NCBI RefSeq assembly: GCF_011806405.1
Contig: NZ_JAATOW010000021.1
Span: forward strand, 19,686 to 83,685
Length of the DNA stretch: 64,000 nt
Origin: Pseudooceanicola sp. HF7
GTDB lineage: Bacteria > Pseudomonadota > Alphaproteobacteria > Rhodobacterales > Rhodobacteraceae
Direction: 5' to 3'
Made by a program: the position numbers and the translations under genes. The notes under the pieces are model-generated. The model was not told the DNA's origin and ran no database searches. It saw nothing but the letters and a program-made list of their open reading frames with translations. Positions 1 to 9,804 of the stretch are shown here, piece by piece; position 1 is the stretch's first letter; the number at the start of each line of letters is the position of its first letter.

Positions 1-498
1 GACGGGCACCCGGGGCACGTTCATCGCCGCCAGCAGCGCCACATCAGAGGGTGAGATCACGCGGGGGGCCTGCAGCTGATCACCGATGCGGAAATCGGCG
101 CCCGCCGGGCGGATGTGCATGCCCTTGTCCAGGGTGTCGCCCAGGGTGATCGTGTCGCCGTCGCGCGTGACATCCTCCTGGATGATGACGCGATCGCAGC
201 CTTCGGGCACCGGGGCGCCGGTGAAGATGCGGATACATTCGCCTGGCCCCGGGGTGCCGTCAAAACGGTGACCGGCAGCGGATTCGCCCACCACGCGGAA
301 GCGGGCGCCCGGCGTGGCCTCTGCATTGCGCAGGGCATAGCCATCCATGGCGGAGCCGGCAAAAGGGGGCTGGTCGCGGCGCGCCACGGCAGGGCTGGCA
401 AGGACGCGGCCCGCAGCCTGGCGCAGGTCCACGGTTTCCGTGGGCAGCGGGCGCACGAGGGCAAAGAGCGCCTCAAGGGCCTGCGTGACGGTGATCAT
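1..498 (-). CDS. moeA: Molybdopterin molybdenumtransferase MoeA (3' end outside window)
   Basis: Inserts molybdate into adenylylated molybdopterin in the last step of molybdenum cofactor synthesis, in the cytoplasm. The frame stays open from the ATG at 498 down to base 1, giving 166 residues beginning [11 protein letters not shown]. The N-terminal MoeA signature is clear: [14 protein letters not shown] near residues 42-55, followed by the RIFTGAPVP segment and the [10 protein letters not shown] stretch. The C-terminal two thirds of a roughly 390-residue protein lies beyond the window. Its ATG overlaps the moaC stop by 4 bp (ATGA), so the two genes are translationally coupled. The call is secure; only the truncation by the window limits it. 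Confidence 0.95.
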   Translation of the reverse strand, partial: MITVTQALEALFALVRPLPTETVDLRQAAGRVLASPAVARRDQPPFAGSAMDGYALRNAEATPGARFRVVGESAAGHRFDGTPGPGECIRIFTGAPVPEGCDRVIIQEDVTRDGDTITLGDTLDKGMHIRPAGADFRIGDQLQAPRVISPSDVALLAAMNVPRVPV

Positions 499-968
499 TC
501 GGCCTGGAAGCGGCCGGATTTGCCGCCTTCCTTCAACAGCAAGCGGATGCCGCCGATTTCCATACCGCGATCCGCGGCCTTGACCATGTCGTAGATCGTC
601 AGGGCAGCGGTCGAGACGGCTGTCAGCGCTTCCATCTCCACCCCGGTCTGGCCGGAGGTCTTGACCGTTGCCTCGATCCGCAGGCCGGGCAGGTCGGGAT
701 CGGGGTTGATCTCTACCGCGGCCTTGGTGATGGGCAGGGGATGGCAGAGCGGGATCAGGTCAGAGGTGCGCTTGGCGCCCATGATCCCGGCCAGACGAGC
801 CACGGCGGCCACATCGCCCTTCTTGGCATTCCCGCCAGTGATCATCGCCAGGGTTTCGGGCTGCATCTTCACCCAGCCCTCTGCCACGGCCAGCCGCGCG
901 GTCGCGGCCTTTTCCGAGACATCGACCATATGGGCGTCGCCCTTGCCATCGAAATGCGTGAGCGCCAT
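495..968 (-). CDS. moaC: Cyclic pyranopterin monophosphate synthase MoaC
   Basis: Acts after MoaA to form cyclic pyranopterin monophosphate in molybdenum cofactor synthesis. The 157-residue length is normal. Family signatures are visible: the [18 protein letters not shown] start, the [12 protein letters not shown] motif with the conserved CHPL, and the [18 protein letters not shown] segment. It lies 12 bp downstream of trpC and overlaps moeA by 4 bp, so it belongs to a trpD-ung-trpC-moaC-moeA transcription unit. Association of trpDC with moaC/moeA is a recurring arrangement in Rhodobacterales. Confidence 0.96.
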   Translation of the reverse strand: MALTHFDGKGDAHMVDVSEKAATARLAVAEGWVKMQPETLAMITGGNAKKGDVAAVARLAGIMGAKRTSDLIPLCHPLPITKAAVEINPDPDLPGLRIEATVKTSGQTGVEMEALTAVSTAALTIYDMVKAADRGMEIGGIRLLLKEGGKSGRFQAE

Positions 969-980
969 GACGCGACCCTT

Positions 981-1802
981 TCAGAGCATGCCGGACATGC
1001 CGGGCACCTTGGCCTGGCTCAGGATCTCGCGCGTTGCGCTTTCCACGTCGGGCTGCCGCATCAGGCTTTCGCCGATCAGGAAGCAGCGCGCGCCGTATTG
1101 GGCCAGCTCCGTCAGGTCATCGGGCGTGTTCAGCCCGCTTTCCGACACGATGGTGCGATCTTCGGGCACGATACGGGCCAGCTTGCGCGAGGTTTCCAGC
1201 GTCGTCTCGAAGGTCTTGAGGTTGCGGTTGTTGATGCCCATCAGGGGGCTTTTCAGCAGCGTGGCGCGCTCAAGCTCTTCCTTGTCGTGGATCTCGATAA
1301 GCACATCCATGCCCCATTCAAAGGCGGCGGCCTCCAGCTCTGCCGCCTGGCCGTCCTCAAGGGAGGCCATGATCAGCAGGATGCAATCGGCGCCCCAGCT
1401 GCGGGCCTGGGCGACCTGATAGGTGTCATAGATGAAATCCTTGCGCAGTACCGGCAGCTCACAGGCTTCGCGCGCCTGCACCAGGAATTCGGGCGCGCCC
1501 TGAAAAGAGGGGCCGTCCGTCAGCACGGAGAGGCAGGCAGCGCCCCCGGCTTCATAGGCAGCGGCATGGGCGGCGGGATCGAAATCTTCGCGGATCAACC
1601 CCTTGGAGGGCGATGCCTTCTTGATTTCGGCAATCAGGCCAAAGCCTTCGCGGGCCTTGGTGTTCAGCGCTTCGGCAAAGGGGCGAATAGCCGGGGCATT
1701 GCGCGCGGCATCTTCGATATCGGCCTGAGAGCGCTCTGCCTTGGCGGCGGCGACCTCTTCCAGCTTGTAGGCCTTGATGCGGTCGAGGACGTTTTCTGTC
1801 AT
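981..1802 (-). CDS. trpC: Indole-3-glycerol phosphate synthase TrpC
   Basis: Converts carboxyphenylamino-deoxyribulose phosphate to indole-3-glycerol phosphate in tryptophan synthesis. The 273 residues form a single TIM barrel with no TrpF fusion. Motifs include [14 protein letters not shown] (catalytic Lys), the [13 protein letters not shown] strand, [22 protein letters not shown] and VSESGL. Its ATG overlaps the ung stop by 4 bp. Length and motifs match the family well. Confidence 0.97.
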   Translation of the reverse strand: MTENVLDRIKAYKLEEVAAAKAERSQADIEDAARNAPAIRPFAEALNTKAREGFGLIAEIKKASPSKGLIREDFDPAAHAAAYEAGGAACLSVLTDGPSFQGAPEFLVQAREACELPVLRKDFIYDTYQVAQARSWGADCILLIMASLEDGQAAELEAAAFEWGMDVLIEIHDKEELERATLLKSPLMGINNRNLKTFETTLETSRKLARIVPEDRTIVSESGLNTPDDLTELAQYGARCFLIGESLMRQPDVESATREILSQAKVPGMSGML

Positions 1803-2455
1803 GTCGCGGCTCCCGGATTGGTCCAGTTGATCGGCGGCTCGCCCCTGTCAGTAAGCCAGTTGTTTACCGATGAAAATGGGCGGCTGCCAAAAAATCCACG
1901 CCGCGCGGACAGCGGAGAAGGATGAGGGCTGGCGAGGATCAGGTGATCCGTCCCGGTGATGTAACGCGCATACCCCTGCGCGGGTTTCCCCCACAGCAGG
2001 AAGGCCCTTGGCCGGTCCGACAGCGTGCTGAGCACCTGGCGGGTCAGCTCTGTCCAGCCCAGCTTGGCGTGGCCGTTGGCCTCACCCGCCGGGACCGAGA
2101 GCGCGGTGTTGAGCAGCAGCACCCCCTGGCGGGCCCAGAAGCGCAGCTCGGCATTGGGCGGGCAGGCGCCAATGTCTTCCTGCATTTCCTTGTAGATATT
2201 GCCGAGCGAGCGCGGCAGCGGCCTGACCTCTGGCTCTGCCGAAAAGGCCAGCCCATGCGCATGGCCGGGCGTCGGGTAGGGATCCTGGCCCAGGATGACG
2301 ACGCGCGTGTCCTGCGGGGGGCAGAGCGCGAGCGCGGCAAAGCGCTGCTCTTGCGGCGGCAGGATCTGGCGCGGGTCCGCCGCGATGGCTGCGGCGATCC
2401 GGGGGTAATCGGTGGTGAAAAAGGGCAGGTGGGCCCAGCTGTCGGGCAGGCTCAT
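1799..2455 (-). CDS. ung: Uracil-DNA glycosylase, family 1
   Basis: Removes uracil from DNA to start base excision repair. The water-activating motif GQDPYP is at residues 56-61 (Asp58), followed by [11 protein letters not shown]; the second catalytic motif [13 protein letters not shown] is at 178-190. The His of the usual GQDPYH is Pro here, a variant I recall in alphaproteobacterial members. The 218-residue length is normal. It overlaps both trpD and trpC by 4 bp, so it is coupled inside a tryptophan operon, an odd place for a repair gene. Confidence 0.95.
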   Translation of the reverse strand: MSLPDSWAHLPFFTTDYPRIAAAIAADPRQILPPQEQRFAALALCPPQDTRVVILGQDPYPTPGHAHGLAFSAEPEVRPLPRSLGNIYKEMQEDIGACPPNAELRFWARQGVLLLNTALSVPAGEANGHAKLGWTELTRQVLSTLSDRPRAFLLWGKPAQGYARYITGTDHLILASPHPSPLSARRGFFGSRPFSSVNNWLTDRGEPPINWTNPGAAT

Positions 2456-3468
2456 GCGGTGGTGATCTTGGCCAGGGTCTGAATCCGGCCCAGGGCCGCG
2501 CCGCTGTCGATGCTTTCGGCGGCGATTCCGCAGGCCTCTTTCAGGTCCTGCGTGCGCCCCGCGACCACCAGTGCGGCGGCGGCGTTCAGCAGAACCGCAT
2601 CGCGGTAGGCAGAGGGCTGACCGTTCAGCAGCGCGCGGAAGGCCTGGGCGTTTTCGGACGGGGTGCCGCCGACGATATCGGCAAAGGGATGGATCGGCAG
2701 GCCGGCTTCTTCGGGATGAAGCTCGAAATCGCGGATGGAGCCGTCTTCCTCCAGGGCAGAGACCCAGCTGACGCCGGTGATGGTCAGCTCATCCGTGCCG
2801 TCGGCCCCATGCACCAGCCAGGCCTTTTCGGAGCCGAGCTTGCCCAGGGTTTCGGCCATGGGGCGGATGACATCGCGGTTGAAGGCCCCGGTCAGCTGGC
2901 GCGTGACGCCCGCGGGATTCGTCAGCGGTCCCAGGATGTTGAAGATCGTGCGTGTGCCCAGTTCCACCCGCGTCGGGCCGACATGGGCCATGGCCGGGTG
3001 ATGCATGGGTGCCATCATGAAAGCGATGCCGGCGGCCTCAAGGCATTTCTCGACGATCTCGGCGCCGACCATGACGTTCACGCCCATCTCGGACAGCGCA
3101 TCGGCAGAGCCGGATTTGGACGACAGGTTGCGGGTGCCGTGCTTGGCCACGGTCACGCCGGCCCCGGCCACGACGAAGGCCGCAGCGGTGGAGATGTTCA
3201 GCGTGCCCTTGCCGTCGCCCCCGGTGCCGACGATGTCGATGGCGCCTGCGGGGGCGGTGACGGATTTGCACTTGGCCCGCATGACGGCGGCGGCGGCGGC
3301 GTATTCATCCACCGTCTCGCCCCGCGTGCGCAGGGTCATCAGCAGGCCGCCGATCTGGCTTGGTGTCGCCTCGCCCTCAAAGAGGATGGTGAAGGCTGTT
3401 TCTGCCTCTTCCCGGGTAAGCGGGCGGCTGGCTGCAGCTGCGATGAGCGGTTTGATGGCATCGGACAT
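2452..3468 (-). CDS. trpD: Anthranilate phosphoribosyltransferase TrpD
   Basis: Transfers phosphoribose to anthranilate, the second step of tryptophan synthesis. Key motifs are [17 protein letters not shown] (PRPP loop), [15 protein letters not shown] and the [17 protein letters not shown] segment. I chose the ATG at 3468 ([12 protein letters not shown], 338 residues) over the longer frame to 3540 because a GAGGAAAA ribosome site lies just before it and 338 residues is normal. No TrpG domain is fused and neither trpE nor trpG is in the window. The gene is first in a run with ung, trpC, moaC and moeA. I saw no tryptophan-rich leader peptide in the 217 bp upstream. Confidence 0.95.
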   Translation of the reverse strand: MSDAIKPLIAAAASRPLTREEAETAFTILFEGEATPSQIGGLLMTLRTRGETVDEYAAAAAVMRAKCKSVTAPAGAIDIVGTGGDGKGTLNISTAAAFVVAGAGVTVAKHGTRNLSSKSGSADALSEMGVNVMVGAEIVEKCLEAAGIAFMMAPMHHPAMAHVGPTRVELGTRTIFNILGPLTNPAGVTRQLTGAFNRDVIRPMAETLGKLGSEKAWLVHGADGTDELTITGVSWVSALEEDGSIRDFELHPEEAGLPIHPFADIVGGTPSENAQAFRALLNGQPSAYRDAVLLNAAAALVVAGRTQDLKEACGIAAESIDSGAALGRIQTLAKITTA

Positions 3469-3685
3469 CGGGTTTTCCTCTTCCTCTTTCCGAGGCCGGA
3501 TATGGTGGTATAGTCCGGCCCGGACCCAATAGCTGGGCAAAACCGGCCGGAAAGGCCGCGAACATCAATCCCGCGCCAGCGTCGCAGCGTCAAGGGCCTC
3601 CGTCGCGTTTACCGCGCTCCGGAGCGCTCGTGTCACGCGGTGATGGCGTGCGAAGCGGGGCCAACCCCGCAGGAAGGAGCATTCC

Positions 3686-4861
3686 GTGCTGCGCGGAACA
3701 ATTACAGGTTTGATTTGGGGCGTGGTGGTGGCCATCGGGCTGCTGGTCGTGGCGCTAGGGCTGCTGCCCTATCCGCAGATCGGCCGGTCCGATGCCGTGG
3801 AGGAAACGGCAGTGGATGTGCCTGCCGAGGCGGCAGAGCCCGGCGCGGAACAGGAAATCGGGGAACCGGAAAGCGCAGCGCAGAGCGTGGAAGAGACCGC
3901 GCCGGGAGCGGATGCGGCTGAAGAGGCACCGCAGAGCGACGCGGCCCCGGTCGAGGTGACCGAGGAAGCTGAAGAGCCTGCCGCCACGGCGGCGCCAGAG
4001 GGTCAACCTGCACCCGAAGCCGGAGAAGGGCCCGAAGCTGATCCGCAGCCTGAAGCCGTTGAAACCCCGGATAAACCCCCGCCTGCGCAGCCCTTCCCGG
4101 AGCCTGAGCCGGCAGAAAACGGCCTGATCCGCCCGGAGCCGCAACCTGATCCCGAGGCCGGTGCCCAACCCGAGCCCGACGCACAGCCCACGCCGGATGC
4201 GCCGGCTCTGCCCGCGATCGAGAGCAACGCCATGCCCTTCGAGGGCGCGGATGGCCGGCCCCGCATGGCGGTGGTGCTGATCGACGAGGGGGATGCTACG
4301 CCGGCGCTGCTGAACCGCCTGCGGGAGTTCCCCCATCCGCTGAGCATCGCCATCGACCCCGCCCAGGAGGGCGCGGCAGAGGCCATGGCGCGCTACCGCG
4401 AGGCGGGTCTGGAAGTGCTGGCACGGGGCGACGCGGGGCAGGACTGGTTTGCCGCGCTGCCCGAGAGCGTGGGCCTGCTGGAAGCCGCGCCGGGCGCCCT
4501 GCAACAGGGCGCAGACGGGGCAACCGCGCTGGCCGCCCGCCTGTCCGAACAGGGCTACGGCCTGGTGCTTTATCCGGAGGGCGAGGACGTGGCCCGCAAG
4601 ATCGCCGAACGCGAAGGCGTGCCGGCGGCAACGCTATTCCGTGAATTCGACGGCGCAGGCGAGGATCGCGCGCTGATGCGCCGTTTCCTGGACTTTGGCG
4701 CCAACCTGGCGCGGCCCGGGAACGGCGTGGTCATGCTGGGCCACCTGCGGCCGGAGACCCTGTCGGCCCTGCTGGTCTGGGGTCTGACGGACCGGGCCGA
4801 TGGCGTGGCGCTTGCGCCGGTCTCTGCGGTGCTGACCGAAGGGCAGGCGGCGCAGGACTGA
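3686..4861 (+). CDS. Divergent polysaccharide deacetylase family protein (YibQ-like)
   Basis: A membrane-anchored periplasmic protein of the divergent polysaccharide deacetylase family (DUF610). There is one N-terminal transmembrane segment at about residues 8-28, then a linker of about 150 residues very rich in Glu, Pro and Ala, then the domain from about residue 190, starting RPRMAVVLIDEGDATPALL. The GTG start at 3686 follows an AGGAAGGAG ribosome site. The acidic, repetitive linker explains the long shadow frames on the other strand. It sits head to head with trpD and convergent with the foldase gene. The substrate is unknown and the canonical metal-binding motif is not evident. Confidence 0.8.
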   Translation: MLRGTITGLIWGVVVAIGLLVVALGLLPYPQIGRSDAVEETAVDVPAEAAEPGAEQEIGEPESAAQSVEETAPGADAAEEAPQSDAAPVEVTEEAEEPAATAAPEGQPAPEAGEGPEADPQPEAVETPDKPPPAQPFPEPEPAENGLIRPEPQPDPEAGAQPEPDAQPTPDAPALPAIESNAMPFEGADGRPRMAVVLIDEGDATPALLNRLREFPHPLSIAIDPAQEGAAEAMARYREAGLEVLARGDAGQDWFAALPESVGLLEAAPGALQQGADGATALAARLSEQGYGLVLYPEGEDVARKIAEREGVPAATLFREFDGAGEDRALMRRFLDFGANLARPGNGVVMLGHLRPETLSALLVWGLTDRADGVALAPVSAVLTEGQAAQD

Positions 4862-4897
4862 GCGCCCCGGCCCGTAAAAGAACAGATCCAAAGGAGT

Positions 4898-4929
4898 GGG
4901 CCGCGCAATTGCGCGGCCCATGTTGTTTA
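4898..4929 (+). terminator. Intrinsic terminator after the YibQ-like gene
   Basis: A perfect 22-bp palindrome at 4898-4919 (GGGCCGCG paired with CGCGGCCC around AATT), followed by a short T-rich stretch, lies between two convergent genes. It could serve both strands. Confidence 0.65.
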
Positions 4930-4989
4930 AGCAGGCTCTGGCGGCGATCTGAGCCCGGACCTTCCAGGTTTCGATGCACCTTCAGGGGC

Positions 4990-6828
4990 TTAGGGGAACT
5001 GAGCGTTCACCGCGTTCAGCGCTTCCTGGTTGATGTAGACCGACACGCCGTTGCGGATGTCCTGGGCGTAGATCTGGTAGAGGTCATTGGCCAGCGAGCT
5101 GGAGATCTGCTGCCCAAGTGCCGAGCGCATGGACTCCAGGTTGGGATCATCCTCTGCCGGGGGAGTGACGGTATCAAGCTGCACGATCAGCGCGGCATCG
5201 AAGCCTTCGGTCACACGGCGGCTGCCCTCTTCCATGGCGAAGACGAGATCGTTGAAGCCTTCGGGCGTGGAAAGAACCTGGCCGTTGCGCGTGACGCTTT
5301 CATCGGTCATCGGCGTCAGGCCGAGGTCGGTGAAGCTTGCACCGGCGTCCATCTCTGCCATCAGCTCTTCGGCACGGTCGCGGAAGGCCTTGCGGCGGGC
5401 ATCGGCGATCCAGTCCTTGGCAACCTGGCTGCGGGCCTCATCGAAGGGGATCGGAGCGGCGGGCACGACTTCGTCCAGGCGCATGGCGAAGATGCCGCCA
5501 TCGTCCAGCGACAGGATCGCGGGATAGTCCTCTTCCGTGAGGGCCTCTGCGGCTTCGGCGAAATCGGCGTAGGCGGCGATGCCGTCACTCATGCCCGGTG
5601 CCCAGTCGATGGTTTCCAGCGCCATGCCTTCTTCTTCGGCAAGCTCTTCCAGGGTGGCCCCGCCTGCCAGCAGGTCATCCGCCGGTTCGGTGGATTGCGT
5701 GACCAGGCGGCGCGCGGCATCGGCGGCCAGCTCATCGCGGATCAGGGCGGCGGCTTCCTCGTAATCGGTTGATGTTTCACCAAGAACCCCGTTCACGCGG
5801 AACAGGGCCGGGCCGAAATCGCTGGCGAGCGGGCCGACGACATCCCCGGAGGCGGCGTCAAAGACGGCCTCTCCGGCAGAGCCGAGATCCTCGACCGCCA
5901 CATCGCCCAGGTCCACATCCGAGAGCTTCAGCCCGCGATCCGTGACCAGCGTGTCAAAGTCGACTTCACCGGCGGTCAGGCGGTCCATCGCGGTCTGCGC
6001 GGCCTCTTCGCTGGGGTAAACAAGGCGTTCGACAAGGCGGCGTTCGGGCTGTTCGAATTCGTCGATGCGCGCCTCGTACTGATCGCGGATCGCCTCATCG
6101 CTGATCTCGACTTGGTCGATCACCATGTCCGGCGAGAGCAGCGCATAGGTGATCCGCTTCTTCTCTGGCGCCGTGTAAGTATCTATATTCGCGTTGTAAA
6201 ATTCTTCCAGCGCGGCATCGTCGGGTTCGGCGACCTCGTCCTGAAGCTGCGCGTAGGAGACGCGGGCATAGGTGATCTGGCGCGTTTCGGCGGAATAGGA
6301 AACCAGCGTATCCAGGTAGGCCGGCGGCATCCGCGTGGCGGAGATCACGGCGGTTTGCAGCAGGGAGCGCGCGCTTTCATCGCGCAGATCGGCCTCGAAC
6401 TCGGAATCGGTCAGGCCGGCGTTCTGCAGCGCGAACTCGTAGCTGTCTCGGGAGAAATCGCCGTTCGGCCCCTGGAAGGCCGGGATCTGCATGATCGAGC
6501 GGCCCACGGTGTCATCGCCCACCGAAAGGCCCAGCGTTTCGGCTTCGACATCCAGTGCCCGATCGGTCACCAGGCCCGAGAGCACGGCGTTGGGAATGCC
6601 GAACATCTCTGCCTGCTGGAAGCCGATGGTCTGGCCGAATTGTTGAGACATTTGAGACATTTGGTTCTGAACGCCGTTGGCATAGGCGGTCAGGCGGATG
6701 GGCTTGTCCTCTACATGGCCGACTTCCTGGACGGAGCCGGAAAAGGAGGTGGCGCCGAAGCCGCCGAGGCCGACGACCAGCAGGCCCAGAAGGCCCCACA
6801 TCAGCACCTTGGATTTCTTGTTCGCCAT
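4990..6828 (-). CDS. Peptidylprolyl isomerase, PpiD/SurA-like inner-membrane foldase
   Basis: Predicted periplasmic folding factor anchored in the inner membrane. The 612 residues have a transmembrane anchor at about 8-28 (VLMWGLLGLLVVGLGGFG), a SurA-type N-terminal chaperone domain at about 30-170, a parvulin-like region at about 225-350 and a second, weaker repeat toward the C-terminus. This is the usual alphaproteobacterial PpiD layout, in which the parvulin domain is often catalytically degenerate. The ATG at 6828 follows an AGGGAG site. In relatives I recall this gene next to trpE; here it is separated from trpD by the divergent deacetylase gene. Confidence 0.88.
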   Translation of the reverse strand: MANKKSKVLMWGLLGLLVVGLGGFGATSFSGSVQEVGHVEDKPIRLTAYANGVQNQMSQMSQQFGQTIGFQQAEMFGIPNAVLSGLVTDRALDVEAETLGLSVGDDTVGRSIMQIPAFQGPNGDFSRDSYEFALQNAGLTDSEFEADLRDESARSLLQTAVISATRMPPAYLDTLVSYSAETRQITYARVSYAQLQDEVAEPDDAALEEFYNANIDTYTAPEKKRITYALLSPDMVIDQVEISDEAIRDQYEARIDEFEQPERRLVERLVYPSEEAAQTAMDRLTAGEVDFDTLVTDRGLKLSDVDLGDVAVEDLGSAGEAVFDAASGDVVGPLASDFGPALFRVNGVLGETSTDYEEAAALIRDELAADAARRLVTQSTEPADDLLAGGATLEELAEEEGMALETIDWAPGMSDGIAAYADFAEAAEALTEEDYPAILSLDDGGIFAMRLDEVVPAAPIPFDEARSQVAKDWIADARRKAFRDRAEELMAEMDAGASFTDLGLTPMTDESVTRNGQVLSTPEGFNDLVFAMEEGSRRVTEGFDAALIVQLDTVTPPAEDDPNLESMRSALGQQISSSLANDLYQIYAQDIRNGVSVYINQEALNAVNAQFP

Positions 6829-6926
6829 GGGGCTCCCTCTGCCGATAGCAAGCGCCTCTGGGGCGCCGTTTCTTCATTGCTGGTCTTGTTAAAGGCTTGC
6901 CCGACAAGGGGCAAGCGGACCCATCA

Positions 6927-8099
6927 TCAGTTCGCGGTGAGGCGGTCGAGGAAGCTGGCGATCCCGGCGCTGTCGAGGTTGGCGAAGGCGACGCGCATCT
7001 GGGCCTGTCCGGCGGGGTCATCGGCCGGCATGAACATGGTGCCCGGCAGCATCAGGATGCCATGGGTGCGCACCAGTTCCGGCGCCAGATCGGCGGAGGA
7101 TTTCCCAGTGGAATGAGAGAGATAGGCGAAATAGGCCCCGACGGAATGCAGGGTCCAGCCGGCGTCAGCCAGGCGCTCTTTCCCGGCTTCCATGGCGGCG
7201 CGGCGCGAGAGGATCTCTGCCCGTTCGCCGGCCAGCCATTGCGAGAGGTTCTCCATCCCCCAGAGCGCGCCGTGCTGGCCCAGCTGGGGGGCGCAAATGG
7301 CCACGGTATCCTGGAACTTCTCGATTTCTGCAAGCAGGGCTTCGGAGGTGACGATGGCGCCGGTGCGGTGACCGGTCAGGCGATAAGCCTTTGAAAAGGA
7401 ATAAAGTTGCACCAGGGTATCGTCCCAGTCGGGGTCCTGGAACAGCGCGTGGGGGGCCTCAGTCGAGGCATGGAAATCGCGATAGGTCTCATCCAGCACC
7501 AGCCGGAGGCCGCGCGTCCGGCAGAGGTCGCGGAAGGCCGCGATCAGCTCCGGCGGGTATTCGCGGCCCGTGGGATTGTTGGGCGTGACCAGCACGATGG
7601 CGCGGGTGCGCTCCGTGATCAGGGCGGCGGCGCGGTCGGGATCGGGCAGGAAATCGCTTTCGCAGGGCAGCGGAACGGCCCGGACGCCGGACATGTCGAG
7701 CCACATTTTATGGTTGAAGTACCAGGGGGTTGGAATAAGAACTTCATCCCCTTCACGGGTCAGCGCCATCATGGTGGCGCAGAAGGCCTGGTTGCAGCCC
7801 GCGGTGATCGCCACCTGGGCCGCGCGCAGGGTGCCGCCATAGGCCGCGGACCAGTCTGCCGCGATCCGGGCGCGTAGCGCGGGCAGGCCCAGGACGGGGC
7901 CGTAAAGATGCGTCTCGGTCTGGTCCAGCGCCTCTTTCATGGCGGCGACCAGCGGCGCGGGCGGCGGGGCCACTGGGGCCGCCTGGGAGACATTGATCAG
8001 GGGCCGGTCCGGGGGAAAATCCACCCCCGCGATCCAGCGCCGCGCCTCCATCACGGGGGGCAGGAAGGTGGCGGAGGTGCGGGTGGAAAAGGCGGTCAT
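6927..8099 (-). CDS. PLP-dependent class I/II aminotransferase
   Basis: A fold-type I aminotransferase of 390 residues. The Schiff-base lysine is K237 in SFSKAYRLTGHRTG. Other conserved parts are the LVTPNNPTGREY substrate/PLP loop, the LVLDETYRDF aspartate that contacts the pyridine nitrogen, and the HLYGPVLGLPALR segment near the start. The substrate cannot be read from the sequence. The gene is separate from its neighbours, with 98 bp to the upstream foldase gene and about 250 bp of empty sequence above its own start. Confidence 0.9.
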   Translation of the reverse strand: MTAFSTRTSATFLPPVMEARRWIAGVDFPPDRPLINVSQAAPVAPPPAPLVAAMKEALDQTETHLYGPVLGLPALRARIAADWSAAYGGTLRAAQVAITAGCNQAFCATMMALTREGDEVLIPTPWYFNHKMWLDMSGVRAVPLPCESDFLPDPDRAAALITERTRAIVLVTPNNPTGREYPPELIAAFRDLCRTRGLRLVLDETYRDFHASTEAPHALFQDPDWDDTLVQLYSFSKAYRLTGHRTGAIVTSEALLAEIEKFQDTVAICAPQLGQHGALWGMENLSQWLAGERAEILSRRAAMEAGKERLADAGWTLHSVGAYFAYLSHSTGKSSADLAPELVRTHGILMLPGTMFMPADDPAGQAQMRVAFANLDSAGIASFLDRLTAN

Positions 8100-8356
8100 T
8101 CAGGGGTCTCCGAAAGGGCGAAAAAGCGGGTCGGTGGCGCGTCTGTATCGTGTCGGTATGACGTCGGTATCACGTCGGTGCGCAGCGCGCGGTCCGGTGA
8201 GGCCCTGGTAAGGCTTTCACGGGGTTGGCCGGACGCTAGCAAAGCGCCCGGAGAAGGGGAAGCGGCCGTGGGGTAGGACGGCGCTTGGGACGCCGGTTTC
8301 GCGTGCCGCAGGGCGCGGGGGGCGCAATCATGGCCCGGTTAAGCGGCGCGCCATCC

Positions 8357-8812
8357 TTAGCCCTCAAGCGCGTCGTAGGCGGCGCGGGCGGCGCGGATCT
8401 GTTCATGAGCGCCGGAGGCCCAGTGCAGCAGCCCGGCCACCGGGACCAGCGCGGCCTCACCCAGTGAGGTCAGCGCATATTCGACCGAGGGCGGCTTGGT
8501 CGGGAAGACCTGGCGCGAGACCAGCCCGTCGCGTTCCAGCATGCGTAGGGATTGGGTCAGCATCCGCTTCGAGATATCCCCGACCTCGCGTTGCAGGGCG
8601 CTGAAGCGGCGGGGCTGCTCTGACAGGGCGACAAGGATCAGCAGGCTCCACTTGTCCCCGACGCGGGCCAGCACGTCGCGCACCGGGCAGGCGCCCAGGT
8701 TTGCATCCGCCCCGGGGGCGAAACCGGCGGCGGAGTTGCGGGAAAAGCCGCGCAGCACTTCCCGGGCAGCGGGGGTCAGGACGACGGGGTTACCCGGATG
8801 TTCCCTGGTCAT
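8357..8812 (-). CDS. HxlR-family transcriptional regulator (QorR-like)
   Basis: A 151-residue winged-helix regulator. The HxlR signature [20 protein letters not shown] at about 41-60 contains the family's conserved cysteine (Cys42), followed by [19 protein letters not shown] (recognition helix) and the wing. The family senses redox-active electrophiles such as quinones through that cysteine. It is divergent from qorB with 105 bp between the start codons, the same arrangement as E. coli ytfH/ytfG, so it probably represses qorB and itself. The residues before the cysteine make a longer than usual N-terminus. Confidence 0.9.
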   Translation of the reverse strand: MTREHPGNPVVLTPAAREVLRGFSRNSAAGFAPGADANLGACPVRDVLARVGDKWSLLILVALSEQPRRFSALQREVGDISKRMLTQSLRMLERDGLVSRQVFPTKPPSVEYALTSLGEAALVPVAGLLHWASGAHEQIRAARAAYDALEG

Positions 8813-8845
8813 GAATTACTGCCTCCTTCACGGGCGCGGCCAATA

Positions 8846-8882
8846 GGTCTAGATATGAGACCATATCGCAATTTGAGACCAT
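8846..8882. promoter_or_regulatory. Candidate operator between HxlR regulator and qorB
   Basis: Two direct copies of TGAGACCAT at 8856-8864 and 8874-8882 lie 18 bp apart. The first also forms an inverted repeat GGTCT-N7-AGACC at 8846-8862. It sits in the 105-bp divergent intergenic region 36-72 bp before the qorB start, where a dimeric winged-helix repressor would bind. Binding by the neighbouring HxlR protein is inferred from position. Confidence 0.55.
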
Positions 8883-8917
8883 CCGGAAGGCTGGTCGATT
8901 CCCTGAAAGGACAGAAC

Positions 8918-9784
8918 ATGGACGGAAAGATCCTCGTCACCGGTGCATCGGGCCAGCTGGGCTCCCTCGTGGTCAGTGAGCTGCTCAAGCGCGTCGCGCC
9001 GGAGCAGGTGGTGGCGCTGGTGCGCCGCGAAGAGGCGGCCGCGCCGCTGAAAGAGCAGGGCGTCGAGGTCCGCATGGGCGCCTATGGCGATGCGCCGGCC
9101 CTGGCCGCCGCGATGAAGGGCATCGACCGGGTGCTGCTGATTTCGGGCAGCGAAGTGGGCAATGACCGCCAGGCTCAGCATGCCAGCGTGATCGAGGCCG
9201 CCAAGGCAGAGGGCGTGAGCCTGATCGCTTACACGTCCATCCTGCGGGCCGAGGAAAGCGGGCTCTGGCTGGCCGTCGATCACAAGGCGACCGAAGAGGC
9301 GATCCGCGCCTCTGGCCTGCCTTTCGCCTTCCTGCGCAACGGTTGGTACACGGAGAACATGCTGATGGGCCTGGCGCAATCGCTTGAGGCCGGGGCCTTT
9401 ATCGGGGCAAGCGGCAAGGGCCGCTATGCCAGCGCCGCCCGGGCCGATTACGCCGAGGCCGCCGCCGTGGTCCTGACCTCCGACAGCCCGGAAGGGACCT
9501 ATGAGCTGGCCGGATCGCAAAGCTACGACATGGAAGAATTCGCCGCCGAGGCGGGGCGTCTTGCCGGCAAGGAGGTTGGCTATGCCGATATGCCCGAGGC
9601 CGCGCTGAAGGACGTTTACCTGAAAAGCGGCCTGCCGGAGGTTGTGGCGCATATGCTGGCCGACAGTTCCGCCCATGCCGCCAACGGCGACCTCAACGGC
9701 AGCAGTGCAGAGCTGGAGGGGCTGATCGGGCGCAAGTCATCCGATTGGAAAGAAGACCTGGCGGCGGCTTACAAGGCGCTCTGA
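8918..9784 (+). CDS. qorB: NmrA-like NAD(P)H:quinone oxidoreductase (QorB-like)
   Basis: Atypical short-chain dehydrogenase that reduces quinones with NAD(P)H. The nucleotide-binding motif GASGQLG is at residues 8-14, followed by LLKRVAPEQVVALVRR; AYTSILRAEESG and FLRNGWYTENML match QorB proteins closely. The ATG at 8918 (288 residues) is preferred over the longer frame because a GAAAGGA site precedes it and the upstream extension runs through the regulatory repeats. It is paired divergently with the HxlR-family gene, which supports quinone- or electrophile-induced expression. Confidence 0.9.
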   Translation: MDGKILVTGASGQLGSLVVSELLKRVAPEQVVALVRREEAAAPLKEQGVEVRMGAYGDAPALAAAMKGIDRVLLISGSEVGNDRQAQHASVIEAAKAEGVSLIAYTSILRAEESGLWLAVDHKATEEAIRASGLPFAFLRNGWYTENMLMGLAQSLEAGAFIGASGKGRYASAARADYAEAAAVVLTSDSPEGTYELAGSQSYDMEEFAAEAGRLAGKEVGYADMPEAALKDVYLKSGLPEVVAHMLADSSAHAANGDLNGSSAELEGLIGRKSSDWKEDLAAAYKAL

Positions 9785-9804
9785 GGTCTGAGGGATAAAA
9801 AGCA

